Source: Adiantum capillus-veneris
Taxonomy: Eukaryota; Streptophyta; Polypodiopsida; Polypodiales; Pteridaceae
Length of the DNA: 64,000 nt
Direction: 5' to 3'
Assembly: GCA_014529385.2 (NCBI GenBank)
Contig: CM043966.1
Coordinates: forward strand, 105,730,087-105,794,086
Shown here: positions 33,441 to 43,471 of the stretch, piece by piece
How the letters are laid out: each line of letters starts with the position of its first letter
How positions within the stretch are numbered: the first letter of the stretch is position 1
Notes under the pieces: model-generated
Databases searched by the model: none
The model's input: the letters and a program-made list of their open reading frames with translations, nothing else
What the model was told of the DNA's origin: nothing
Made by a program: the position numbers and the translations under genes

Positions 33441-35750
33441 CACTGACAAGAGGGTTTGAGAGATGCCAAAATATGGCGAGAAGCTGTAGAAATTTGGGCA
33501 GAGTAACCTTTGTATCGGGAGTAAAATCTCAACCAAAATAGACTCAAAAGTGCCAACAATGAAAAGTTACGACTCGTGGGAAGGAAATCCGGCAGAGTCT
33601 CCTTTGTATGGGGAGTCACAACTCAACTCAAAATACACATAAATGTGCCAACTGCACTAACTGGGCATCTGCTGCACAAAAACCACTGTTGTGTGACCGC
33701 CAACTCAACGTCAAAAGCATAAATAACTGTCCAAATACATACCCTATGGCGAGGGTACCGTAAATGGGAACTCCAGCTACCTGTATCACCGAAGGTGTCT
33801 CAACATTCGAGCACACCCCAGCTCAAAGAAAACCTCACGCTATCGACCCTCCAAAGGCTAATGCAGACACAAATGGACTAGGCACAGTCTCAGAAAGGGC
33901 TCTTCCAGTCTGAGTCTCAGAAACGGTGGGGAAAAACTGCCAAAATAGCCAAAAATGGCTCCACACGTAGTACAGTGGACAGTGTCTGCAACTCAATGTA
34001 CATGAGTAAAATTGTGCTCAAACGGGCCCCAAGAACTGCTGCATGCAGTAAAAGTGATCCCTGCGGGGATATCTGCCCTCAAAAGAGCTTGGTAGCACTA
34101 GGTGTGCTCACAGCAAGATGCATCTGTCCATAGAGAATCTGCTATCGAAATGACTGCCAAATTGCCTGTGTGAAAGTGATGTGTCTGGTAACCTAGAGAA
34201 TCTGTGAGTGAATGGGCTGAAAAACGTCCTGTAACCTGCGTGTCGGTGTCGCTATGTGTCGATTTTTGCTGCCGGGCAGAAATCACTATTTGAATAGCAG
34301 CCAAAAGCGTGGTAGCCGAAAACTGTGTCGTACAGTGCAATCGGTGTGCTCGGTGCCGATGCCGGGTGTCACTCCTCTATGATAGAGGTACCTCACCCGC
34401 ACATGTCGCAAGCACGGTCGTCGATCGCGGGAACGCGCTCATCTAGGGAAACACTCAGTGTCTGGGTCGGATGTCAGAGATCCGCCACAATGAGCAGTGT
34501 CGAGCCGGTGCGCATGAGCGGTGTCGATGTCGATGTCGCCCTTCCGCCATCGGGCGGAAGTGGCTAGCCGAGTAGCCGTAAAATGCCAATGCTTGAAGCC
34601 AATATCGAGCAGTCAATACTGAGTTGGATCGGTATCGATCGCAGATCTCGCTCGATCTATCAAGATCTCTCTCAAGCTTGTCGGACTCGGTGTGTGGACG
34701 TCGAAATCGGATGACGATGTCAAAGAAGTCGATGTGGAAATCAGAGAATCGCTGATGTCGATGATGAGACTCTGGTATCTTCCAATCTCTTAATCAAGCT
34801 GTCTCTCTCTCTCTCACTCTCTTTTGCTCGCTCGCTCTCTATCTCACAAGATTTTTCGGCAATGAGAGAATGTGTTCATGTCTCTCTATCTCCAAGCTCA
34901 GGGAGTTGGGGTTTGAGGGGAGTCGGGGGAAGTTGGTCGAGGGTCTTTGGCAAGAACAGACCCTTGCACACAATCAAAATTGTGTAGTCACTTGAAAATA
35001 ACAAAATTCAATTTACTGTCGAAAACTGAAAGCTGCAGTTCTGACGAGAGGGAAGGGGTGTGTTGTCGGCTTCTTGAACAACTCAAATGCTCAAGCCATG
35101 GCTATGCCTTGCAATTTCAATCATTGCAACTTGTTGCTCGCCCTTCTGCAATTGAGTGTGTGTGTGTGTGTGTCAACCTGCTGCCCCGAATTCAACTTCC
35201 CCCAGATGCCTTCAAGCCTCGATTCTATTGACTGCCGACTGCTGTTCTCGTTACCTGCTGCGCCCGAATTGCACATGTCCGATTCCACGGCTGCCTTAAT
35301 TGGCTCACCCAATTCCCAATTTTCTTGACTGCAATTCTGAGCTGCCAAGACCTCACAGAGTGTGTGTGTGTGTAACCCGACATTGTGCCGGCTCCAAGCC
35401 ATGTCTCGTTTCCCGGGAGCTTGGCATTGCAGCCCGATTGCCCGATTGCTCCAAATTTGCTCAAGGTTACTACTTGCCTTGCTATCAGCTGCCCCTTGTT
35501 CGATGCTCTACAAGCTCAATTTTCTTTTTTCTTTCAAGCTTGCTGACGAGCTCTTGTTCAACCTGCAGATCTTGCTTCTTTCTTGCTCCAATTCTCGACT
35601 ATGCAAAGCTACACTTGTAAGCTCATTGCAATCTTTTCTTCAAGCTTTTGTTTCCTGCAGAGCTTCAAGCTCTACCTTGCCAATATTTCCAAAACCCGAT
35701 AGAGTTCGCTGCGTGCGTGATGAGCCGGGGCTCGGGGTCGGATGCCCTGA
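33441..35750 (-). other. Long 5' leader of element A, no coding region recognised
   Basis: About 2.3 kb lie between the primer binding site and gag; typical copia leaders are far shorter. It includes a partial direct repeat (cctttgtatcgggagt near 33507 and cctttgtatggggagt near 33602), a (CT)n run at 34801-34830 and GT runs at 35156-35173 and 35361-35373. It may hold captured or inserted DNA. Confidence 0.6.
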
Positions 35751-35762
35751 GCTCTGATACCA
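35751..35762 (-). promoter_or_regulatory. Primer binding site of element A
   Basis: The - strand reads TGGTATCAGAGC two bases inside the 5' LTR. This is the usual plant copia site complementary to the 3' end of initiator tRNA-Met. Confidence 0.9.
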
Positions 35763-35764
35763 AT

Positions 35765-35959
35765 TGTAGTGCGCGTGTATGGAGTGTGCAAGAGAGGTAA
35801 GGAGAAGGGGGAAGGGGATAATACACAGACAGCCTCTGTTTTGGGTTAGTGGAGAAGAAAGAGAAGAGTCAACACTCTCTCTTTTTCTCCCTATATTGAT
35901 TAGGTGAAATCAAGTGTACAAGGGTGGTTTCCCACGGCCACCTGGCCTACACCCCAATA
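35765..35959 (-). repeat. 5' LTR of element A
   Basis: Begins tgtagtgcgcg and ends ccccaata on the + strand. The terminal CA has become TA. Confidence 0.92.
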
Positions 35960-36358
35960 GAGAACGAAATTGCAATTCTTCTAGCAGCCTTACCACCTAG
36001 CTTTGACCAAATAGTGACCATCATCAAGGAAAAGAATGCAACACCAAATTTCCAAGATATAATCAACTCTTTAATGTTCGAGGAAAAGAAGCAGGGGAGG
36101 AGTGTTACTTTAGAGGGAGGAGCTTTTGCAATTATTTCTTGTAATAAAACTTGTTTCAAGTGTGGAAAAGAAGGGCACATAGCAAAGGATTGTATAGCAT
36201 CAAAGACTTGTAGCATTTGCAGAAAGAAGGGTCCTCTTTCTTCCAGGTGTTTCAAGAAAGATAGAGGCAACACCAATAGAAAAAGTCTGTTTAGTAGAAG
36301 AAAAGAAGAGGAAGAAGAAAACAACAATAGCCTTCAAATCTATGATGATGTTCTCTAG
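35960..36358 (+). pseudogene. Right part of copia-like gag with CCHC knuckle, target of element A
   Basis: Reads NEIAILLAALPPSFDQIVTI, FQDIINSLMFEEK, then a zinc knuckle CFKCGKEGHIAKDC (about 36154-36195) and a second cysteine cluster CSICRKKGPLSSRC that lacks the expected His. It ends at a stop at 36358 after an acidic tail. The frame is continuous with 29413-29522 except for the element A insertion, so A landed in an open frame. No protease or pol follows, so this may be a lone gag-derived gene or a truncated element. Confidence 0.65.
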
Positions 36359-36978
36359 ATTTTGTTTTGCCTTTACCTCTCAATGTATTTGTTTGGAGAT
36401 ATCTTGGATTATCTTGGGCTTAGTTTTATACATCTGTTTGAGGGGAGGTGTTCAATGTCTCTTGGACTAGAGATAGTTTATCTCTTGGATTGGGGATGGT
36501 TTCTTGAATTGGACATGTTCTTTTTTCTCTTGGATTGAAGTGTGCCAAAGATGCCAATTTTTCATAGTCTAAACCCCAAGGGGAGGGTTGTAAAGATTTT
36601 GGGCTTTAGCCTACGCATGTGTGTAACACCTCTAGCTAGTCTACTAGGATGCATATATGGCAAAGAAATATCTGGTAACATGTCGAAAAAACATTCAAGG
36701 TATGAAGTCATCAATGATGCCAGATGAAAAGCTTACACTAGCTCTATATAACGAGCCTTTTGTACACACTTTTAGTTGAGAAATTTGTTGTCATTGCTCT
36801 AATTCATTTGCGGAATCCTTTGATGTTCTTGTATTGTGTATATGCAAGAAGAAAAGAGAGACTACAAAGGGACCAAATGATGAATTGTGATTATAATATG
36901 TAAGCAGACATTATTGTCCCGTGTTTGAATTTTTTTTTTCTTCTTGCACAAATGAATATATGTGTGTGTATGTTTATC
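36359..36978. other. Non-coding stretch between the gag remnant and element E
   Basis: T-rich sequence, no recognisable gene. ctctatataa at about 36741 is a possible TATA box but nothing downstream supports a promoter. Confidence 0.5.
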
Positions 36979-36983
36979 TATGT
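36979..36983. repeat. Target-site duplication TATGT, left copy (element E)
   Basis: tatgt here and at 41358-41362 flank element E. Confidence 0.85.
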
Positions 36984-37213
36984 TGTTGGACTTAGGGTTG
37001 CAAGGAAACACACATAGCTTGGAGAAGACAAAGGAAGCTCAAGGCATGCAACAGAGAGTACGTATTGCTTAGTGCACAATGAGAGATTAGATAGCCCCAG
37101 AGTGATGGGCGTATATACAATGCACGGGGGAAAAAACCTCCTAGTGAGGAAAAAAATGCCCCGACGATCCTAAGTGTGTTCACACACATCACTACCACAT
37201 GTATATGGTAACA
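36984..37213 (-). repeat. 3' LTR of element E, internally deleted
   Basis: Compared with the 5' LTR, sequence jumps from ttgcaagg to acacacatagcttgg, losing about 390 bp. Confidence 0.88.
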
Positions 37214-37350
37214 AAGCCCCCCTGGGAGTGATGCGGTAAACAAGAGCTGGCACATAAAGTATAGGAAAGTTCCATGCCATGAGGACATGATCAATCCACA
37301 AAGGAAAGCAAGCCCAAAGCTTTGCGGAAAGCTTCAAACTTCTCATGAGA

Positions 37351-38169
37351 CTATGCCTTTGTGAAAATATTTGTGAGGTTGTTTAAGGTTGTCTCTCCTG
37401 TTGAGAGTCTCTCCTTGACATAGTGGTAATGCACCTCAATGTGCTTTGTGCAAGCATGGAAAACTGGGTTCCTCACAATTGCCGATGTGCTCTGATGACT
37501 GTCAATGAATATGATGTTGGTAGTGTCATGTCCAACACCTAAATCATCCATAAGCTGTCTGAGCCATACACACTCAACCGTATCTGTGAAGACTGCTTTG
37601 TACTCAGCCTCACAACTGGAAGTGGCCACAATAGGTTGCTTCTTGCTCAACCATGATATGCATGAACTATCGAGTATGAAACAAAAACCACTCATGGACA
37701 CTTGTATGTCAAAAAAATCATCCCAATATGAATTTGAAAAGGCATGTAAATTTGGCAACAATGATCCCCTCTTGGGATAAAACAACCCAAGATGGAGAGT
37801 GCCACTCAAGTAGTGAAAGATCCACTTGACAATGCGCCAATGCTTAGGCCCTAGGCTATGCATAAATCTGTTGACTTGTGAGACTGAAAATTGAATTACC
37901 GGCCTCATATTACATACATAAATAAGGCATCCAATAGAATTTTGGTAAAGAGTGACATTAGCAGGATTAACAACATCATAAAAACTCAATTTCAAACCTA
38001 TTTCCATGGAAGTGACAATAGGTTTGCAATCCTCAAGTCCAAACTTACGTAGAAATGTCTCTATGTAACTTGTCTGACACAAGGCAATACCACCATGACA
38101 CTGCTTAAACTGTATGCCCATGTAATGATGCAACATCCCCAAATATTTCATCTTCAAAGTAGCATTCAA
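37351..38169 (-). pseudogene. Copia RT C-terminus and RNase H (element E)
   Basis: A 272-codon open frame: MKYLGMLHHYMGIQFKQC, YIETFLRKFGLEDCKPIV, YQNSIGCLIYVCNMRPVIQF, HWRIVKWIFHYLSGTLHLGL, SWLSKKQPIVATSSCEAEYK, HACTKHIEVHYHYVKERL and TNIFTKA. It begins immediately after the point where the YADD region is deleted. Confidence 0.88.
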
Positions 38170-38700
38170 ATTAGCCTTAAATTCAGTAACACAAAGTGCT
38201 TTCTATTGGACTGTTTTATGAAAGCCTCGTTTGACCAAATGAGTGTCAGCTTTCTCATAACAAGTACGACGAGATTGCTTCAACCCATACAAAGATTTCT
38301 TACATTTGCACACGTTATCCTCTTGTCCTTTCTTGACAAAACCATGAGGCTACATTACATAAACTTCCTCAAATATGTCACCATTCAAGAAAGCAGTAAC
38401 AATGCCTGATTGATGTACATCCCAACCAAAATGGGTTGTCAATGCACATAGAAAAGGCACAGTAGTCATACGACAAGTGGGAGAAAAAGTTTCTTCAGAA
38501 TCTATGCCTTTCTATTGTGCATATCCTTTTGCAACAAGTGGAGCCTTATAGAGATTAATCTCACCATCCAGCTCGTGTTTAAACTTGTAAACCCACTTCG
38601 TACTAATGGCCTTTTTTCCAGGAGGCAAATCACATAAAGTCCATGTGTCATTTTCTATAAGTGCATCATATTCTAATTACATGACAACCATCCAATTTTT
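38170..38700 (-). pseudogene. Copia RT N-terminal half (element E), YADD region deleted
   Basis: The - strand gives YDALIENDTWTLCDLPPGKK, TKWVYKFKHELDGEI, GIVTAFLNGDIFEEVYV, SLYGLKQ and HLVKRGFHK, with scattered stops. Aligned to element D, about 100 bp including the LYADDLLI box are missing between HLVKRGFHK and EFKANLNATLKM. Confidence 0.8.
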
Positions 38701-38774
38701 AGAATTGTGTGCTTTATATAAAGGCAGAGGTTCCTCAACATCACATAAGCTAGACACAGCCAAAGCATAAAAAC

Positions 38775-39795
38775 CTAATGCATAAGATGCATGGTGAGAA
38801 CCTGAACGAGTACGACTAGACAAAGGTGCATCTGCTTCACAGTATGCACCAACCATTTTGGCATATTTCTAGCTTGCTCATTTTGAGCCCTTTCCTCATC
38901 TAGTACATCATGTACATCTACATCAAAAATTGGTTGATCTATTACATCTTCAAAAACCCCCATAGGCTGTACATTTGCCTCATTGGTATTTACATTTGAG
39001 CTTCCACCACTTAAAAGAGGCAATAAACTGTCATAAATGTCGTGTGAGCTTACATTACTGTCTCTAGTACATGATAACAAAGGATGAACAGAATCTTCCA
39101 CAAACACAACATCTCGTGAAACCAAGATACACTTTGTTTGCGCATGGTACAACCTCTAACCTTTGCTTTCAGCACTATGACCAACAAAAATGCACTTGAC
39201 GACCTTATCATCCAATTTTTTGTGTTGGGTTTGTGGCACCAAAGCATATAAGCCAAACACCCAAAAATGCGCATGTGATCAATAGATGGCTTTCTATCAT
39301 GTCGTGCTTCATATGGAATCATAGACTGCAAAGCTTTTGTAGGACACTTGTTGAGTACATAAGTGGCACACATGATGGCCTGAAGCCAAAACAAATGTGG
39401 AAAATCTTGACTTTTGACCATACATCTTACCATCCCCATAAGAAACATGTTCTTCCTTTTAGCAACACCATTTTGTTGAGGCGTATACAACACTATACAT
39501 TGGTGTTTTATCGCGTGACTAGATAGAAATGCATTAAATTCATGAGACATATATCCCCCCCCCCCCCCTCAATCAGAACGGAGGGTGCACATAGTACATT
39601 TAGAGACATTTTCAACCATAGCCAGAAATTTCTTGAAGCACATAAAAACTTCCGATTTCGCCTTAAGCGGATACACCCATGCATGCCTACAGTAATCATC
39701 AATGAAAGTCACGAAGTAAAGGTAATTCCCCAAGGACGGAGTTTGCATGGGTCCACAAAACATCACCGTGCACAAGTTTCATCCTGCATGTAGCC
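38775..39795 (-). pseudogene. Copia integrase (element E)
   Basis: FCGPMQTPSLGNYLYFVTFI and DDYCRHAWVYPLKAKSEV (39760-39650), then across a C14 homopolymer SHEFNAFLSSHAIKHQCIVL, YTPQQNGVAKRKNMFLMGMV, VLNKCPTKALQSMIPYEA, HMRIFGCLAYML. The homopolymer region is where the frame changes. The segment continues to HDVLDEERAQNEQARNMPKW near 38860. Confidence 0.85.
39555..39568. repeat. C14 homopolymer in the integrase of element E
   Basis: Fourteen C on the + strand at the site where element D has a shorter G run in the same context. It coincides with a frame change. Confidence 0.85.
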
Positions 39796-40387
39796 CTAAC
39801 TAAACCATCCTTTGGAAACTTTGAATGAAGTAACCATATCAGATTTTTGCAAACGCAACAAACTGATAAATTCAGATGCCCAAAACGTGCATGCCAAAGT
39901 TTTGCATATGAAATAGCCTTAGTTACCACTCCAAAGTACCACACATGAGCATCTGCAACAACTGCTATACATGCATCATGCACAAAAGGATCATAAGTGC
40001 ACTCTGCACTAAAAGCCCATTCTGCATCAACATCAATATCACAATCTCCTTTCACAAAAGACTCAACAATAGCTATATTTGTAGTGGAACCAGCCTCTTT
40101 CTTCTTAGCCTCATATGAGCCTACATATCTCTTACATCCCAACGAGCTTGCTCAGCCGTAGGCAAAACAACTCTAGCAAGAGCAACCCTGTCACCAAAAC
40201 CTGCAACATCCTCAACAATCCCTACATCCTCAGAACCAAGACGTACATCAATGCCCTGCATAATATTCCAAACGCCCTTTGACACAAGGACATATTGCAT
40301 CATGTAAGCCCACATAGGGTAATTTTCCCCATCCAATCTATCCTTGATAGCAAACATCTTGAACACATATGTGTTGTTGTCAGCCAT
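39699..40387 (-). pseudogene. Copia gag stub joined to pre-integrase domain (element E)
   Basis: Gag starts MADNNTYVFKMFAIKDRLDG at 40387 and runs to EQARWDVRDM with a stop at 40121. The next frame, SYEAKKKEAGSTTN ... LWHARFGHLNLSV, is already the pre-integrase region. The zinc knuckle and the protease active site are absent, so a large internal deletion is inferred. Confidence 0.8.
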
Positions 40388-40724
40388 GGCGAATGCCCAC
40401 ACATGATGTGAAAACTTCCCGAAAAGATGAGAAACAAAGCGGGACCAACACATGCTATATATCACAACCTTTAGAAGACTATAAGGGATATGTTATACAA
40501 AAAACGGCATTGACAAAAATTTTGCACAAAATGACGAAATTGCAAGTGCAGCACTACCTGTAGTGGAAATGGAGGCCAAAATGAGTCCAAATAAAAAAAT
40601 TTGAGCCCGAACGCGAAGTATTTGTCAACCTATTGTTGACGCTTACCAAAGCTCACAAAAATTAGAGAAAGTGAGCAGGCGTGTGTTGGCCACGCTGATG
40701 ACTAAGCCTGGGAGGACGCAACCA

Positions 40725-40736
40725 GCTCTGATACCA
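40725..40736 (-). promoter_or_regulatory. Primer binding site of element E
   Basis: The - strand reads TGGTATCAGAGC, two bases inside the 5' LTR, identical in sequence and spacing to element A. Confidence 0.9.
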
Positions 40737-40738
40737 AT

Positions 40739-41357
40739 TGTTGGGGTTAGGGTTGCAAGGATGTAATGAAAATGATAAATTGTATTTATTGTTTATTGCA
40801 GCTGACAAGTGGCAAAGACAAGTGATATCCGATTATTATCGTTATATTATTAAAGTGCTCTTTATGAGCTATGGCCAATTAATGTCCGACCAAACAATGT
40901 GTTTCATTTTGAGTATTCAGAAATCTATAAAGTACATATGTGTAAGAGGAAAATTCTCACTCTTTTACGAGGGAAGATTGCACCCAATGTCTGTGTTGTT
41001 CTTTTCTCCTCTCTTCTCTTCTCTCTCGTCGCGCCGACGTAGCACTCCGCTCTAAGAGGTGCACATGCACGTGCTCTCTCGCTCTATCTCGTTTGATATC
41101 TCTCTCTGTTTGCGTACATCGTCCATTATGTGCTACGAGATGTGCGAAAAAACATGTACAACTTGGAGAAGACGATAGAAGCTCAAGACACACAACAGAG
41201 AGTATGTATTGCTTAGTGCACAATGGAAGCTTAAATAGCCCTAGAGTGATGAGCGTATATACAATGAACATGGGAAAAAACCTCCTAGTGAGGGAAAAAA
41301 TTTCCCGACAATCCTAAGTGTGTTCACACACATCACTACCACATGTATATGGTAGCA
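40739..41357 (-). repeat. 5' LTR of element E (619 bp)
   Basis: Begins tgttggggttagggttgc and ends atggtagca on the + strand, directly after the primer binding site. Confidence 0.88.
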
Positions 41358-41362
41358 TATGT

Positions 41363-43210
41363 ACCCCTAACTTTGAAGATATTATTCAAATGTCTCATCG
41401 ATTAAGCTATCACCCTACGATGAACCCTTTTGGTATGGTTGAGTAGGTATGAATGAGTGCTTATAATCATATGTATTTTTGTTGTGTTGTAATATAAAAT
41501 TTTATCACCATTGGCTTCTATGTTACTTCTTAAACAACTAGGTGAAAGACTCATAGTGGCACTCTAAAAACAATGAAGTCAAAAGGATGTAAAATAAAAA
41601 CAGCAAAATAAAGAGATCCTTGCAAAAACTAGAACAAAAGAATATTTTAATATTTTCATAAGAAAAGGTAGGTCTAACAAGCGTAAGAAATGATAAAACA
41701 ACTTAATGCAATGGATCTTTATGAAGCCTTAAACATTAAAATATTAAGAAAAATTTAATTGAGTGCATACTTTACATCATGTATGATCAAATTCCTATGA
41801 ATGCACTCCTTAATCCCTTGTTCTCTAAAACCTTTTTGAGTAGGCCAAAAATGTAAATACAAGTGTCACCACTAATATACAAAGCAAAAGCGGCACGGGA
41901 TAACTATTATAAAAAACATGTAAAGGAGATAGCGTTATAGTCAATCGCATGTGGCACATTAAGGCCCTTGTCACACACGTCCGTTTTGAGGTGTGTGCAA
42001 ATGAGTTGGCAAAAGAAGGTTGTGGGTTGCGGTGTTCGTCAGAGTGCAAAGGGAACCGGGATGAACCCCTCGCCCATCATGAAAAAGTGACAGACATGCA
42101 CAAAAAATGCGCACGAAAGGTCTTGAGTTGGGCACACGATCGTTAATAGGGTTTAACTTCTGCCAGTACAATACGTCTGATTGGTGATTGATAACGTAAA
42201 AATTTTATATATAATTAAACGTCCGCCTGTGTGTGACACTACAAGCACCCACACATGCTCTTTTTGAGCTTGTTCGGTGTCCGTGTGTGACACGAGCCTA
42301 AATCAACTGTAAATCATTGCCCATGATTATGCAAAGTGGCTCTCTCAAAGAGCCTCATTAGAGACAATTTTCTTAGAGGGCTCCCCCATAGGTCCCTTTA
42401 AAGGATGGTGCAAATGAAGGCCTTACTTGCTTTGTAGCATGTGAGGGCATACATTTCCACACCATGTAGCAACCATTGTGTGCCACTAATAATCTGTCCA
42501 AAAGGCAACGATGATAGCTTGTAGCTCGTCGAAAAGGCTCTCAAAGAATGCAGGGGGTGGTTGGAACACCCCCTCTACAAAATTGGTGCAATTGCTTGTA
42601 GGTCATTAATTGTTGGTGTGAGGCGGTTATGGGGCACACGAAGCATGTCTTGAGGGCCCTCCAAAAGCGCCTTCAGAGGGCTTATGGCGCAACTTGAGGG
42701 CCCTCGTGAAGCGAGGCTACATCCCCATATGGCTTCTCACATCTTAGAGGTCTCGTTGGAGAGGATTCAGAAGATGCCTTGCTTTTTTGATAAGCACCCC
42801 ATAGCTCATGGTATCGCCTTTTCCACAAACTGCTGTAGGTTTGGCATGCTTCTATCGATGTCCTTACAGAGGTAGTTGTAGGCTCGGTTATAGGCTGCTG
42901 TAGGTTAGTTTTTCGATTGTTTGTAGACTATGGGCCAATCTTGAGGGCCCTCCACGCGCTCCACTCAGAGGCCCTCCAGTCTAAAGGGCCTCTAGGTGGG
43001 AGTCGGAGGCCCTCTATTGGGATGGCCAACCAAGTAAAAACACCTACTCACGATGTGGATGTCTATTATTATTTTGAGGTTCCATATTGAAGTTGGTGGC
43101 AGTGAGGGACAAAAAAGAGGGATACAAATACGGAAACGAATATGAATGAAATCCCCAAATTGTAGCAGCTCAACATGAAGAATAGCAAGTAAAAGCGGCG
43201 AGAAAGCGCG

Positions 43211-43212
<2 letters not shown>
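41363..43212. other. Non-coding stretch upstream of SCP2
   Basis: No gene recognised. From about 42350 to 43020 the 10-bp palindrome GAGGGCCCTC and variants recur (42652, 42696, 42943, and looser forms nearby). Confidence 0.6.

Positions 43213-43241
<29 letters not shown>
43213..43241. repeat. (GA)n microsatellite just before the SCP2 start codon
   Basis: About 14 AG units ending 16 bp before the ATG, so probably in the 5' UTR. Confidence 0.9.
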
Positions 43242-43244
<3 letters not shown>

Positions 43245-43257
43245 TAGGCAAGCAGCG

Positions 43258-43418
43258 ATGGCGACCAAGATTGACTCAGAGCTGAAATCCGCGGCCATTT
43301 TTCAGCAGATGCAGCAGCACCTGCAGTCCGATGCGGGTAAGGACGTCCTCAACAAGGTTGGCCTCGTCTATCAAATGGTCATTGCTCCAAAGGTAAGCCT
43401 CTTGTGTGTGTGTGTGTG

Positions 43419-43471
<53 letters not shown>

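Larger units (their letters stand above)
29523..35959 (-). mobile_element. Ty1-copia element A, full-length but defective
   Basis: 6437 bp, bounded by LTRs of 194-195 bp and by the 5-bp duplication GAGAA. - strand order from high to low coordinate: 5' LTR, primer binding site, 2.3-kb leader, gag with CCHC knuckle, protease, integrase, RT, RNase H, polypurine tract, 3' LTR. I counted about 10 substitutions and one indel between the LTRs (about 5%), so the insertion is moderately young. It sits inside another copia-like gag. The coding region has several in-frame stops, frame changes and a deletion across the RT active site. Confidence 0.92.
36984..41357 (-). mobile_element. Ty1-copia element E, defective
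   Basis: 4374 bp, flanked by TATGT. Unequal LTRs: 3' copy 230 bp (36984-37213), 5' copy 619 bp (40739-41357). They match at both ends (tgttgg...ttagggttgcaagg and catgtatatggtarca), but the 3' copy lacks about 390 bp. The internal region has a gag stub, no protease, then integrase, RT and RNase H. Same family as element D in the opposite orientation. Confidence 0.92.

Noticed and set aside
35900-35960. Frame starting upstream of 35960 as a separate gene start
   Set aside because: The apparent N-terminus is LTR sequence of element A; the real gag frame lies on the two sides of the insertion.
36741-36755. Possible TATA box (ctctatataa)
   Set aside because: No gene or LTR start follows at a suitable distance.
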